Of a stretch of 64,000 nucleotides of DNA, positions 11,956 through 23,160 are shown piece by piece. A model generated the notes under the pieces. The model had not been told where the DNA came from and made no database searches. It saw only the letters and a program-made list of their open reading frames with translations. The stretch spans positions 496,001-560,000 of the forward strand of contig KV748201.1 in the NCBI GenBank assembly GCA_001692895.1, written 5' to 3'. Within the stretch, counting starts at the first letter, position 1; every line of letters starts with the position of its first letter. The translations under genes and the position numbers were made by a program. This stretch comes from Cenococcum geophilum 1.58. Taxonomy: Eukaryota > Ascomycota > Dothideomycetes > Gloniales > Gloniaceae.

Positions 11956-14023
11956 TTAGCGTATCTCAGAGTCATACTCTTCATCATCTTCCTCGTCCCC
12001 TTCCTCCTCCTCCTCTTCTTCTTCACCACCACCTTCCTCATCATCACCCTCCTCCCCGAACTCAACCTCAAACTCCACACAAACATCCCACCGATCCCCC
12101 CTCGCCGCACGACTCACATACTTCACGAACCGCAGCACTCCCCTATCCCTCAACACAACACTCAAACTGTTCCAACCCGCCGGCATCGTGAACAATACCC
12201 CATCATCCTCATCCTCCGCGCTGCTCTTATAAACCGCCGGATCCGCCTTCGTCTTCCGCCGCTGCCCCGCCCCCGTATGCGTCGCCGCAGCCTCCGGCGC
12301 AGCCCCCGCATCGTGCTCGTCCTCGTCCTCGCCCTCGTCCGCCGCCATGTACATCTCGTAGCCACCGACCGAGTCATCCGAGTGCGGGTCCGGCTTCGGC
12401 GCCTGCGCCTCTTCCACTCCCGCATCCTCGCCCCATCCGCTTGACGGCGTGACCCCGAGACAGATCTCCAGCTGCGGCGCGGCGTTCTCGTAGGCCGTCG
12501 CGAGGGAGTAGTCCATGCCGCGGCGGAACCTGCGCGCGAGGATGTTGGTCCGCGTCAGCGAGAGGCCCGTGGAGAGGGCGAGCCATTTGCGGAACGCGGG
12601 GTGCGGGAACAAGACGTCGACGAGCTCGTCGTAAGGCGTGGTTGCTGTGCCTGCGGCCGGCAGAGCAGGCGCGGAGGTGAGGGTCTGGCGGAAGAGGAAG
12701 CGGTGCTTGTGCGGGGGGCGGGCGACGCCCGTTGTTTGAGTTTTGGCGGCCGGGTGGGCGGGGATGGTGGGGGTGGGTTCTTGGTCTTTGGATTCGAGGT
12801 AGATTCGGAGGCGGGCGGAGAATTCGGTGGAGAGGAAGGAGGAGAGTTGCAGGGAAGACTCGTCGAAGAAGAGGGCGGAGAGCTCTTCGACCGTGTCCGG
12901 GGTGAGGTAGTTGGGGTTTAGGTATTTTAACAAAAAGTCAATGTCGGCGGTGGTTAGTTCGTCTTCTTCGTCGGGTTCTTTGCCCGAGGACTGCGAATGC
13001 TCCATCCATTGCGGCTGCGGGAGGTCAAATGCATCTGCTTTCCCGCCCTGTAATTGCGCAAGAGAGCTGCGCTCTGCGAACTTGGCTTCCAGGCCTTCTT
13101 CGTAACCCTCCTCACCTTCTTGCGGTATATGGAACCAGCCACTAATAGCCATGCGGACACGGCCTCCATCCTCCACTTCCATCCCATCCACATGTCGTTT
13201 GTACACTTCCTCAACATCGTGGAAACTTTCGCCAGGCTGGACGGTGAAGAAAGAGAGCTGGTTCCAGGCCGGTGGGATGGAGACGAAGAAGTCTGGCTTG
13301 GGGACCTTGACTTCATTACAGTCATTCTTTGTGAGTATTTCTGTAGGATAAAGGCGCAATGCCCCGCCCCATTCGGGCTTCCACGGGATGTCTGGGTCTA
13401 GCAGGTAGAGGATCCAGCTTACTCGACGACTGCCGATTACATCGTCGTGGCAGAGCAAGTGACAGCCTGGTGTATACACATTCTATCCCATATGTTAATT
13501 ACGATTCTCCTATTAGGATTTGGATGTACGCACTACTGCCATATCCGTCTTTACACCGCTCAATGGTCCCGCACCAGCGATCGTGGAGACGTACTTGCGG
13601 AAGGCGGAGGAGTATAGTGCATCGCGGAGGGTAAGCAGGGACGGGAGACGGCGCAATGAGGAGTCGTCGAGGCCATCGAGATTAGCAAGGTCACCGGACT
13701 GGTGTATCTTATATATATCGGTCTCTTTTGGCGTGAAGGAGATATTCTCGCGGATCTCGTTGCGCACACTGCGGAGGAGAGTGTCGTCGACGAGGTTCTG
13801 GATTACGGCATGTTTATAGCTTGGAAACGGTCAGAAATATCCAATTCAAGCGCACGGAAGAATGACCGCAGGCATACGGTTCTGATTTTGCGTATTGCTG
13901 GGAATAATCCTTTAAGACTTTGGGGTCGAAGAGACCTTCGCAGAAATTCCTTTGCGCTTCATCGTCGGAAATGGCGCGCTTCTTGGATTTACCATTGGCA
14001 GGAGCATCGTTCTTACGCTTCAT
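11956..14023 (-). CDS. ofd1: Ofd1/Tpa1-like prolyl 3,4-hydroxylase (2OG-Fe(II) oxygenase)
   Basis: Three exons: 14023-13878, 13819-13534 and 13482-11956, giving 652 residues. Intron 1 (58 bp) has a GTATGC donor and TTCTGAC branch; intron 2 (51 bp) has a GTGCGT donor. The double-stranded beta-helix shows the Fe(II) ligands His156-x-Asp158 (LLCHDDVIG) and His232 (SFHDVEEV), and the likely 2-oxoglutarate Arg254 (RMAISGWFH). A second, C-terminal oxygenase-like half follows, ending in a long Glu/Asp run and EEYDSEIR. The N-terminus is Lys-rich and possibly nuclear. Family knowledge: Tpa1/Ofd1/OGFOD1 hydroxylate a proline of ribosomal protein uS12, and fission yeast Ofd1 also controls the sterol/oxygen factor Sre1. 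The start was chosen as the only ATG giving a continuous family-like N-terminus. A MITE lies about 330 bp upstream. Confidence 0.93.
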
Positions 14024-14352
14024 ATTTCGCCTTACTTGGATATTGAAATCGCAATTGAGGTTGGTAGAGGTGAGCTTGGAAATTCTTCAAAGCTCGAAAT
14101 TTTTTGTCGAGGTTTGGTGATCTCACTCCCGCGTCACCACCGCGGGCTTCTAAGCCGATTTTAATATATATCAGCCCTCCACCACTCTTATACAAACGTA
14201 AATTTAATGGTGTTCAAAGATTAACATGCGTCTATTCCTCGACCCTGATATCTATAATTCTAATACAAGGGTATCCTCTCGGATAATCCCGCCCGTCTAG
14301 TATCCTATCAACGCCTCGAAATCCTACGAACTACTAATTGTTAAAAATGACC
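14024..14352 (-). promoter_or_regulatory. Upstream region of the Ofd1-like gene
   Basis: About 330 bp between the start codon and the MITE, with AT-rich stretches such as TTTTAATATATATC near 14160. It presumably carries the core promoter and 5' untranslated region. No specific binding site was identified. Confidence 0.45.
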
Positions 14353-14665
14353 CAGGGCGTGTTCGGTTGCAATATAGAGTTTTTCCAATCTGACGATCCG
14401 TACTTTCGTCCGGCAGAAAAGGACGCGTTTGTCCGAATTCGTACACGTGTTCGTGGCTTATGCGTAGGGCCTGGATCTGAAATCTAGAGCCCGAACCTCC
14501 ATATTAAACTGACGCCAAGACCTTCAGTTCAGAAGCTTCATACGTTCTTTTAGCGTGCAATTCTGGCGTTCTTCGAGCGGTGAGAACGTCAAATTTTTGA
14601 GGCTGTGCAGGCAAAATAACTCCGAATCAACGGATTCTTGAACTATTGCAACCGAACGCACCCTA
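14353..14665. mobile_element. ~313 bp MITE-like element with 21-bp terminal inverted repeats
   Basis: The left end AGGGCGTGTTCGGTTGCAAT (14354-14374) is matched in reverse by the right end ATTGCAACCGAACGCACCCT (14644-14664), differing at one or two bases. The interior has no coding potential and is not RIP-mutated. Termini of the AGGGYG type resemble hAT or Harbinger-like non-autonomous elements, but no target duplication could be fixed, so the superfamily stays open. It fills most of the gap between tpc1 and the Ofd1-like gene. Confidence 0.8.
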
Positions 14666-14678
14666 GTTGCCTTCACCG

Positions 14679-15780
14679 TTATTCGTCCAATTTGTCCTCC
14701 ATTTTCATTAGGACCCCCATCGTCCGCCCATATGTCCACATAGTCACAGCGCTAGCTGGAGCGGCCTTCAATAGACTCACAGTAAGGCCTCTATACATAC
14801 CTCTCATACCTTCATTCTTCCAAATATGCCTGATGGTCCTGAGAACTCCGTGGTAAACCGGTATATTCCGGTGCACATAGCGAGACCTAGTTGGGCCTTG
14901 CACCTGTAACCGTTTCCGGGTCGTATCGAGTGGGTAGACCGCGGTCTTTGCCAAAACGCTAGCTATCACACCAGTCGCAGCATCGGAAGTCCCAAATGGT
15001 AATGGGATAGCTAGGTTGGCGAGTACTGGTCTCAAACTCTCGTATCCTGCGAAGAAGAGGCCCATGTACGGGACGATCTGGCTTACTCCTGCCCCAAGCC
15101 CACGAAAGAAACCCCGTGGTCCTTCTGTAGTCGCGATCTCACGTATAGAAGCAATTATAGAGGAATAGACGCGGTCACGACCTTGGGCAGCGAAGCGTGT
15201 ACGAAGGAGGTCCAGCGGGTAGGTGCCGGTTGTTGCACAAGCACCCGCTAGAGCCCCGCTAATGAAAGAATTGGCTGGATCTGGGAGTCTGTATGCTGCA
15301 GGTATGCTGCAGAGAATGCCTGAGGTGTATTTGTACGCGGAGAATTGGATCGATCCATAGGTCAGGTACATGGCCTCTGCCGGGATATTTCCCTTCCATA
15401 GCCCAGTAAGACCCTCCTCGCGGAGGATATGCTTGAGGGTTCCCAAGGTACCTTTGTAAACAGGTCCATTAATATTGCGGGTGCTGAGAGGGTCGGAGAG
15501 GGAGTGGATTTGGAGTTGTAGACGGATCTTGACGACGTCAAGAGGTGCTATAACAAACCTATGAAGGGACAATTAGCACATGAAGACCCGCCATACAGCG
15601 ATGGGGGTATAATGGGGGCTCATTACCGAGAGACCAGGCCTGCGATGGCCCCTGCGATGAGCACCTGCTTCTGCGAGCCCTGGAGGAAACAAAGGGAATC
15701 AGCTGCAGCTCAGGCGGATATTCTGCGGCGGCCCCGCTATTCGTTACCTCATCTCTGAGCTGGGCGACGCCTCCAGACAT
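14679..15780 (-). CDS. tpc1: Mitochondrial thiamine pyrophosphate carrier (SLC25 family)
   Basis: Three exons: 15780-15748, 15679-15627 and 15558-14679, giving 321 residues, the normal carrier length. Both introns are GT-AG (68 bp each). Splicing restores the first transmembrane helix ([20 protein letters not shown]) just before the first carrier signature [10 protein letters not shown]. The second and third signatures are [10 protein letters not shown] and [13 protein letters not shown]. The segment [14 protein letters not shown] is characteristic of fungal Tpc1. The protein sits in the inner mitochondrial membrane and imports thiamine pyrophosphate for pyruvate, 2-oxoglutarate and branched-chain dehydrogenases, in exchange for nucleotides. 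It is divergently transcribed from the carnitine-pathway dioxygenase, with 206 bp between start codons. Confidence 0.93.
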
Positions 15781-15986
15781 GCACTACAGCTCCTCGTTGA
15801 GGGAAAGCGACGCGTGTTACAAGGCCAGAGGTGATCGCGTGAGGTGGTGTATGCTTTGGGCCGAGGGTGTTTGATGTCGGGTTTGCGGCTTTTCGGCGAA
15901 AGACCTCGGGCTCTTTCATCCCCATCAAGTCAGCCACCCTCCCCCGCAAGTGGAATGATCGCCGCCCCTCCAGAGTCCCCGAAGTC
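15781..15986. promoter_or_regulatory. Bidirectional promoter between tpc1 and the dioxygenase gene
   Basis: Only 206 bp separate the two start codons, so both promoters must overlap here. The stretch is GC-balanced and contains a CCCTCCCCCGC-type pyrimidine block near 15938. If the upstream in-frame ATG at 15867 were used for the dioxygenase, the gap would shrink to 86 bp, which argues for the ATG at 15987. Confidence 0.5.
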
Positions 15987-17607
15987 ATGTCTAGATCCCT
16001 CACCACCACCAAAGCTGTCTTGAACCCATTGTTCGTCTTTGCGCGCGCCCGTCCGCGTAAATCCAGGCCACGAATATCTCCAAAGCACGATGTGAAGGTT
16101 CGCCAGTTCTGGGGGAATGCCTTTCATCCACAGCAGCAAGCAGCGGCGCAGGAACAGAAACAGGAACACATCGTCCACAATGCCTCAAATGAAGGACAGC
16201 TGGATGGCAAGCCTGCAAAGAGCATAGCAGTCACTATTGATGGAGAGTTTAAGATATTCGACAGTCTCTTCCTCCGCGACAGCTGCACCTGTCCACAGTG
16301 CGTGGACACGTCGACCAAGCAGAAGTTATTCCAGACGTCCGATATTCCGGAGAGCCTAGAAGGTGTTGCTCGAACTGTCGTGGATAAAGAAAGGGGCTGG
16401 GTGGTCGAGATCGTCTGGACGAACGATATTCCAGGATACCCATCTGAGCACCGCACAAGGCACTCGTTTGAATGGCTTCAGCGGGCTCTCAATGTGGAGT
16501 CGGAGCTTCGAGGCGGGGTGCGGAGTGACGAACGGGTGCTCTGGGACCGGGACATAATCACAAAAAACAATAAGTGGATTGAATATGAAGACTACATGGC
16601 CAATGACGAGACCTTATTCAGCGCTCTTACGCACTTGAATAAATTTGGCCTGCTTTTCCTCAAAGGCGTGCCTGATTCGGAGAAGTCAGTCGAAGATATC
16701 GCGGGCCGAATTGGCAATCTGAAAGATACCCTATATGGACGAACTTGGGATGTCAAGTCAAAACCAAATGCGAAGAATATTGCCTATACCCACCAGTTCC
16801 TAGGCCTCCATATGGACTTACTGTAGGTTGCATCTCTCATGCTTAAAACTCAATTGAGCATTTTCTGTTGGATAGTTGATTCTCTATTTTCCCAACCTCT
16901 CTTTTCTACATATCTCTCTTTTGCTGTGTTTTATCTTGAAACCAGAAGAACAAAAGGCCACACGAACCATCCGCTCCCCCACCATCCCACTAACCCTTCT
17001 CAGCTACACCACGAACCCGCCGCACCTCCAGCTCCTGCACTCCCTACGCGCCCGCTCCCCCGGCGGCTCATCTTTCTTCAGTGACGCCTTCCACGCCGCC
17101 ACAACCCTACACACACGCTCGGCCTTCCACTTCCGCACCCTGTGCACCTTCCCCGTCACCTACCACTACCACAACGGTGCGCAGCACTACCACTGCTCGC
17201 GCCTGACCCTCGAACTCTTCCCCTACCCCAAATACTCCGAGCCCACCAACCTCGCCCTCCGCCGCGTCAACTGGTCCCCGCCCTTCCAAGCCCCCTTCGA
17301 GGCTCGCATCGGCGGTGCATATTCAGACGCTCTGGCGAATTACCGTGCTGCGGCCGCCGCGTTCGAGGCGTTGGTGAGTGCGCAGGAGAATGTGTTCGAG
17401 TACAGGCTTGAGGAAGGCGAGTGCGTCGTTTTTGATAATCGACGCGTGCTGCATGCGCGGCGGGCGTTCGATGCTAGCCAGGGGGAGCGCTGGCTCAAGG
17501 GCACGTACGTGGATGACGATGTGTTTTTTAGCCGGCTGCGGGTGCTGCAGGAGCGGTTTGAGGGGCGGTGGATCGCGGATGGGGTGGTGAGGCATGTGGT
17601 TAAGTAA
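15987..17607 (+). CDS. Carnitine-biosynthesis dioxygenase (gamma-butyrobetaine or trimethyllysine dioxygenase family)
   Basis: Two exons, 15987-16822 and 17004-17607, joined across a 181 bp GTAGGT...CTAACCCTTCTCAG intron, give 479 residues. The N-terminus (SRSLTTTKAVLNPL, then RARPRKSRPR) is basic and looks like a mitochondrial presequence. Next comes the family's zinc-binding N domain with RDSCTCPQC and TKQKLF. The TauD-type core has Fe(II) ligands His275-x-Asp277 (GLHMDLL) and His429 (VLHARRAF), with Arg441 as the likely 2-oxoglutarate contact (GERWLKGTY). The enzyme hydroxylates gamma-butyrobetaine to carnitine, or trimethyllysine in the sister subfamily; the two cannot be separated by eye. 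Exon 2 has strongly C-ending codons. The longer frame from 15867 is rejected as less presequence-like. Confidence 0.9.
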
Positions 17608-18324
17608 AAAAGAAAGGGAGGGGGATATTTTTTCCCTGTTTGAGGCATTTGAGCGAGCGTGGCGGAGGCACTTTTGGGCGGGAAACTGGCCTGGTGTCGG
17701 TTGAGGGTTTTGTTTTGTGACTGCCTTGTCTATATACCTACTTCGTTATTCATAGAGATTCGATGCTTGATCAATTGTCTTATTTCCACTAAATGCGAGG
17801 CCAGAGGAACATTCTGCTTTGTAGAGCCTTCTATCGGAATTCGGTCTTTGAGTAATGTGACTGCACCAATATCTCGGGCTAGCATCCCTCTATCAATTAC
17901 TGATAGCATATTCCTGTTTCGAAGAGATTAAAGGAAGGTAATATATTGTGGAGATAGAAATCATGGGGTACAACGCGTCATTCTTTTGTTATGACAGCGT
18001 ATATATAGTAAAGGGTTACATATAACCTCCGCCCCGTCACGTAATTTCCAGAGCGATAGGCTTAGCGATGGGAGAAGTGGTGAAAGGGAAGCGCTCGATT
18101 TAAAGTTCTATCAACCCTGAGTGTCATATCCTATTAATAAAGCTAAGTTTGTTCTACGCATGGATCCATTTGCTTGCTCATAGCCGGAGTCCATTGCTTG
18201 TAATCTAGATAGGTCAACGTACCTATCTTCGAATATTTACAATGTCGCCGATTTGACTAAGAAATAGGACTTATCAATTCAGGTCTAAGTCCGTGAACCC
18301 GACGGCAAGGAATGCCTTTCGTAG
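17608..18324. other. Intergenic stretch with no gene seen
   Basis: About 720 bp of balanced to AT-rich DNA between the dioxygenase stop and the F-box-like relic. It contains a few short frames without family resemblance and no clear repeats. It probably includes the dioxygenase terminator. Confidence 0.5.
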
Positions 18325-18870
18325 TTAATTGTCCCTGATTGAACCTGGCACTTCGACCACTTCCAAATTTGTGAGCTTGGACGAGAGAATCCTTGCTAGT
18401 TCAGCCAGCTTTTCCCTAACCCCAATCATGTAGTGCGTTATGTGGAGAGACCGGAGGGAGGTTGGAAGAATGTCGCCAAGCTCAGGACCCTTCGAAATTC
18501 CGCGGCTCAGCAGAACGGACGCAGGAATATTGATTGCGCAAAGCTTTAAGAATCCGCGAAGACTGTCAATTGGCTCTAAGTTTACTTTAAGGTTCAAGAT
18601 ATCGTTTAATTAACAGCAATCGATAGTTAAGTTCTAAGGAACACCGCTGGCTTTGGAGCGGCTTCCCAACGCCGCTAAACGCGCCTACTTCGATAGAAAA
18701 TTGATTCTCACCGAACCAGGACTGTGCCTCGTACGAGATATAGAAGTTACGAAGAGCTTTGAACGATAGGAGAATGGATTCTATATTAGCTTGTTTCAAA
18801 TGAAGGCGTGTAAAAGTGACATTCTCAACCAGTGGTTGTCCAATAAACCACTCTAGCTTCAAAGTAAAAT
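18325..18870 (-). pseudogene. Fragment of an F-box/leucine-rich-like protein gene
   Basis: Minus-strand translation gives two blocks in different frames. Positions 18862-18600 read LVENVTFTRLHLKQANIESI and ALRNFYISYEAQSW. Positions 18640-18325 read DSLRGFLKL, INIPASVLLSRG, LPTSLRSLHIT and LTNLEVVEVPG. These are typical of the leucine-rich half of mould F-box proteins. A frame change plus stops (about 18610-18650) separate the blocks, and no F-box start is present. It is most likely a decayed family member. The family call is pattern-based and moderate. Confidence 0.5.
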
Positions 18871-19219
18871 GCTGACCTAAAGGTCCATTATGGCAGAAGG
18901 TACGAAGAGATTAGTCTCAAGAAGAGGGAAGCAAGTTCTACACCATGAAGATGCGGGGTCTGCGGTCCGGCTGCTGAATATGTACATCTCGAAGCGCTGG
19001 AAACCGCGGGGCCCCTCCTGGGATAGAACTACCTGAAAAGCCGAACCGGGAATATACCTGGGACCCCTTGTCCCCTCGTGACTTCGCCAAGGCCCTAGCG
19101 CAAACGGGGAAGAGCCCTTCCAGAATTTCTCTTCCGGGGTTTTGAGACCTTCATCCCAAGTGATAATACCAACTTCCCTCCTACTCCCTACACCTGCAAT
19201 CGCTTCTCCATAACTTAAC

Positions 19220-20327
19220 ATGTACGATTCCCTTTCATTAAGTTCACATTGCTCTGTTCTAACTTAGCGCTTACAGGTATCTCCTCCGCCGTACTGCACT
19301 TCGTGCTCTGTCCATCCCTTCAACATCTTTCATCGCAAAGCCTCGGTCAATTGCCACCTACACTCCCGCTTCATTCAAACAGAGACAGCAACAATGGATT
19401 GTGTCTTCGTTCCAACGGCGATTTGCCAGCGATGAGGCTACAAAGACTGAAGAACAAGTGGCCAACGCGGTATCCGAGTCTACACAAGCTGAATCCTCCA
19501 GCATACCGGCGTCGGCAGATGCAGAGGAGCAGTCAACAATTGCTCCCGCAATATCTTCTGCAGCCGAAACGGTTGAAAAGAGAGCTGCTGATACTTTCGA
19601 CACAGCAACTCAGACCACAGAAGCTGCCGATGGTGCAGCTAATAGCACTTTCGCCTTCGAACGTCACTCTAAAACATTCGATTCTGCGAACGCGCCAAAC
19701 ACAACTCTTTACATTGGAAACTTATTTTTCGAGGTTACAGACGACCAGCTGAAGAAGGTGTTTTCGCGATTTGGTGCCGTTACAAAATCCTCAATTGTCT
19801 ATGACAACAGAGGTCTTAGCAGAGGGCATGTACTCTACCCGCTGCAGCTTGACCGTGAAAGCAATCAATTGTACTAACCTATAATCCATTCCAGTTTTGG
19901 CTATGTCACGTTTGAAAACCAAGAAGACGCTACTGCCGCTGTGGAGAATCTCAACCAGCAAGTTTTCGAGGGTCGCCGCATGAATGTTCAATATCACAAG
20001 CCCCGGACGCTCGTTAGGACGCCACGAGCTCCAAATCAATCAAACCAACCGTCCAAAACTCTATTCATTGGAAACATGTCATTTGAGATGTCTGACAAAG
20101 ATCTGAACGATCTATTCCGTGACATTCGCAATGTCTTGGATGTCCGCGTTGCCATCGACAGGAGGACTGGCCAACCGAGAGGCTTTGCACACGCAGACTT
20201 CATTGATATTACCAGCGCGGAGAGGGCGAAAGGAGTATTAGAGCAAAAGGAGATCTACGGAAGGAAACTGCGTGTGGACTTCAGCGGCCACTCATCTGCC
20301 ACCAGAAATGCCTCAGAGCAGGCTTGA
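19220..20327 (+). CDS. Two-RRM RNA-binding protein with predicted mitochondrial presequence
   Basis: Proposed exons are 19220-19221, 19277-19825 and 19895-20327, giving 327 residues. Intron 1 (55 bp, GTACGA...CTAACTTAGCGCTTACAG) splits the start codon: AT lies before the intron and G after it. This yields MYLLRRTALRALSIPSTSF, an arginine-rich amphipathic start like a mitochondrial presequence. Intron 2 (69 bp) has a GC donor (AGAGG|GCATGT), a perfect TACTAAC branch and CAG acceptor; splicing restores RRM1 (RNP2 TLYIGNLFFE, RNP1 GFGYVTFE). RRM2 has TLFIGNMSFE and RGFAHADF. Between the presequence and RRM1 lies an Ala/Glu/Thr-rich low-complexity linker. RRM pairs of this type bind single-stranded RNA; the partner is unknown. 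A nucleolin-like nuclear protein is the alternative. Confidence 0.85.
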
Positions 20328-21097
20328 GTCTCACTGCGAAAAGCAGTGGTTGACGCGGAAATGAAGCGGGAGGCGTAAGAAGAATTTCACGAAAGGGTGA
20401 TTATTTGGATCAGGTCTTCAGTTATGCTACCACGCATTGGTCTTCTACTGGAGAGTTAAGTTTTTGTGCACATTTCAGTCTTCTTTTCGTGTCATTTCCT
20501 ATCTTGTTTTAGTAATTTGGCTGTAAAATAGTAGAGGGGCATCCATGACTGATTCGCAATCACCACTCAGANCATGTACACGGTTAATGTGGCGTTCGTG
20601 GGATATGTGATAGCCGCCAAAAATGCACTTTGATCCCAGAACAAATAGATATTAGACTTGCAATGCAGGGCTTTCATTGAAATATGCTACAAGCTACGGA
20701 GGCATCTACTTGATTTTGATGGCCTGAGTGTGCCCTCGTAAAAGGTTTCAGATGCTTCACCGGGATCTGAGGCCTCCTTGTATATTTAGCTATGAAAATA
20801 CTTGAGATATTCATAATTCACATGGCGTGGCGTGGCGAGAACTCGACTCAGCAGGAACAGGGACCATCTTGTGAAATTCGATTTGGATGAACCTAGGCGA
20901 GATTGGTCAAGATCATCCTAACCCCACGTTTGCGCGTCTGTATTTCAAACCATTAGAACAATAACAAACCTTGACACCAGACCACTGTTTCTTTTTCACT
21001 GCTTGTAATATATCCTCTAGTCTATATCAATCTATTATCACCCTGTCGCGTCTCCAGCTCCGTTCATACCGCCAACTCGCTGCTTCAGAACTCCACC
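20328..21097. other. Intergenic stretch between the RRM gene and pex5
   Basis: About 770 bp, balanced composition, one N near 20572. It should hold the RRM gene terminator and the pex5 promoter. A GGCGTGGCGTGGCGAG triplication lies near 20825. No gene was seen. Confidence 0.5.
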
Positions 21098-23160
21098 ATG
21101 TCCTTCTTAGGTGGCGCGGAGTGTTCTACCGCTGGCAATCCTCTCAGCCAGTTCACAAAACACGTTCAAGATGATAAATCGTTACAGAGAGACCGCCTGG
21201 TCGGTCGAGGCCCAGGCGGTCTTCAAGAGGGCATGAGGAGTCAAGTAATGGGTGGAGGTCAGGACAATGTGAGTTTGTATACAGTTTGTATAATAGGGAC
21301 CCCGAGATCATCGTTGCCAGATTTTGACACATTTTGTTCACGTGGGAACTTCAAAGGAGCTAGAGAAGCTAATCTGGATATCGCTAGATGATGGATGAAT
21401 TCCTCCACCAGCCAAACCAGCTTCCCCAGGGCCCCGCCCCCGCATCGCCTTTCGCGATGGAGCAAATGCGACGAGAGTTAGAACGGGCCTCACAACGGAG
21501 CGGATCCCCTGCATGGGCTGCGGAGTTTGGCCCCGGTGTTGAGGGACCAGCAGCAATGGATCCTGGTTTACAGGGACCTAGAGCAGCGGGATTCAATCCC
21601 GCTGAATTCGCGAAATATCAGCATATGAACGCCACCGCCCGAGCAGCCAGTCCGACAGTCAGCTCACAGCCATCCATGATGGGCTATCAGAGGCCTATGG
21701 GCTATGGGATGGGTATGGGCGGAATTGACATGGGAATGGGAATGGGCATGGGCATGATGCACCAACCATATGCTGCCACGAACCTCCAGCAACCCGTGGG
21801 GGCTGAAGGAAAAGGCAAGGGTCGCATGGTAGAGCTGGACGACAGAGATTGGGAAGCACAATTTGCACAGATGGAAAAGTCAGATCAAAAAGATCCGGAC
21901 GCGCTAGATACTGAGGCAAACGCAGCGATGGAGGCCGAGCTGAATGACATGGACAGGTCAGTTCTTTCTGAAACCGACGAGTTTGGAGATTTCGAGAGCA
22001 TTTGGCGGGGAATTCAAGCTGAGACGGCTCATGCTAGGCAACTTGCCAACGAAGAGAATTTCGTCGATGGGATGCACGTGGGCGACCTCGACCAGTGGGA
22101 AGGTTTCGATGGACTCAATACACACAGCAGCTTTCGTGATCTGCAGCTGGGTGACTACCTGTTCGAGGAAGATAACTTGTTCAAGGACCTGTCGAATCCG
22201 TTCCAAGAGGGCGTCCGAATAATGGAAGAGGGCGGTAACCTCTCGCTCGCGGCTCTCGCCTTCGAGGCTGCCGTGCAGAAAGATCCCCAACACGTTGAAG
22301 CATGGACAAAGCTCGGAGCAGCCCAGGCTCAGAACGAGAAAGAATCTCCCGCGATACGGGCGCTCGAACAGGCCCTGAAACTGGATCCTTCAAACCTCGA
22401 AGGCCTTATGGGCCTCGCAGTCTCTTACACCAACGAAGGCTATGACAGCACGGCTTACCGGACCCTAGAGCGCTGGCTCGCCACCAGGTACCCTTCTCTA
22501 ATCAAAGAACCTCTGTCCAACGACGCCGAGATGGGCTTCACCGACCGCCACGTCCTACACGAAAAGGTAACAAATCTCTTTATCGAAGCCGCACAACTAT
22601 CTCCTTCCGGCGAGCAAATGGATCCAGATGTCCAAGTTGGCCTCGGTGTGCTCTTCTACGGCGCCGAAGAACACGACAAAGCCGTCGACTGCTTCGGAGC
22701 CGCTCTCGCCTCCACAGAATCCGGAACCACCAACCAATCCAGCCAAATCCACCTCCTCTGGAACCGTCTTGGCGCTACCCTCGCCAATTCCGGCCGCTCA
22801 GAAGAGGCTATCGATGCCTACGAGCGTGCGCTCGCGCTCCGTCCTAACTTCGTCCGTGCGCGGTACAACCTTGGAGTTTCGTGCATCAACATCGGATGCT
22901 TTGAGGAAGCTGCACAGCATCTGCTTGGCGCGCTAGCAATGCACAAGGTCGTAGAGCGAGAGGGCAAGCAGCGTGCGCGCGAAGTCGTTGGGGACGCATT
23001 GAACGAGAAAGAGCTGGATAGGGTGATCCACCAGAACCAGAGCACGAACCTGTTTGACACGCTCAAAAGGGTGTTCGGTCACATGGGGAGGAGGGATCTG
23101 GTGGATATGGTCGGACCCGGGATGGATGTTGAGAGGTTTCGCGGCGAGTTTGAGTTTTGA
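21098..23160 (+). CDS. pex5: Peroxisomal targeting signal 1 receptor Pex5
   Basis: Two exons, 21098-21268 and 21388-23160, with a 119 bp GTGAGT...CTAATC...CTAG intron, give 647 residues. The N-terminus has the conserved cysteine (MSFLGGAECST, Cys9) that is mono-ubiquitinated for receptor recycling. Pex14/Pex13-binding WxxxF motifs include WAAEF at residue 100 and WEAQF at 212. A Met/Gly-rich run (MGMGMGMGMM) lies between them. The C-terminal half carries tetratricopeptide repeats, for example AWTKLGAAQAQNEKE and LLWNRLGATLANSGRSEEAI followed by RYNLGVSCINIG, that bind the SKL-type peptide of cargo. The protein shuttles between cytosol and the peroxisomal docking complex. Confidence 0.96.

Noticed and set aside
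12601..13401. Plus-strand open frames opposite the Ofd1-like gene
   Set aside because: They are antisense shadows of a GC-rich coding exon whose minus-strand product is clearly recognisable.
18877..19221. Minus-strand open frame of 114 codons upstream of the RRM gene
   Set aside because: It overlaps the presumed RRM promoter, its ATG is the palindromic partner of the RRM start, and it shows no domain or family resemblance.
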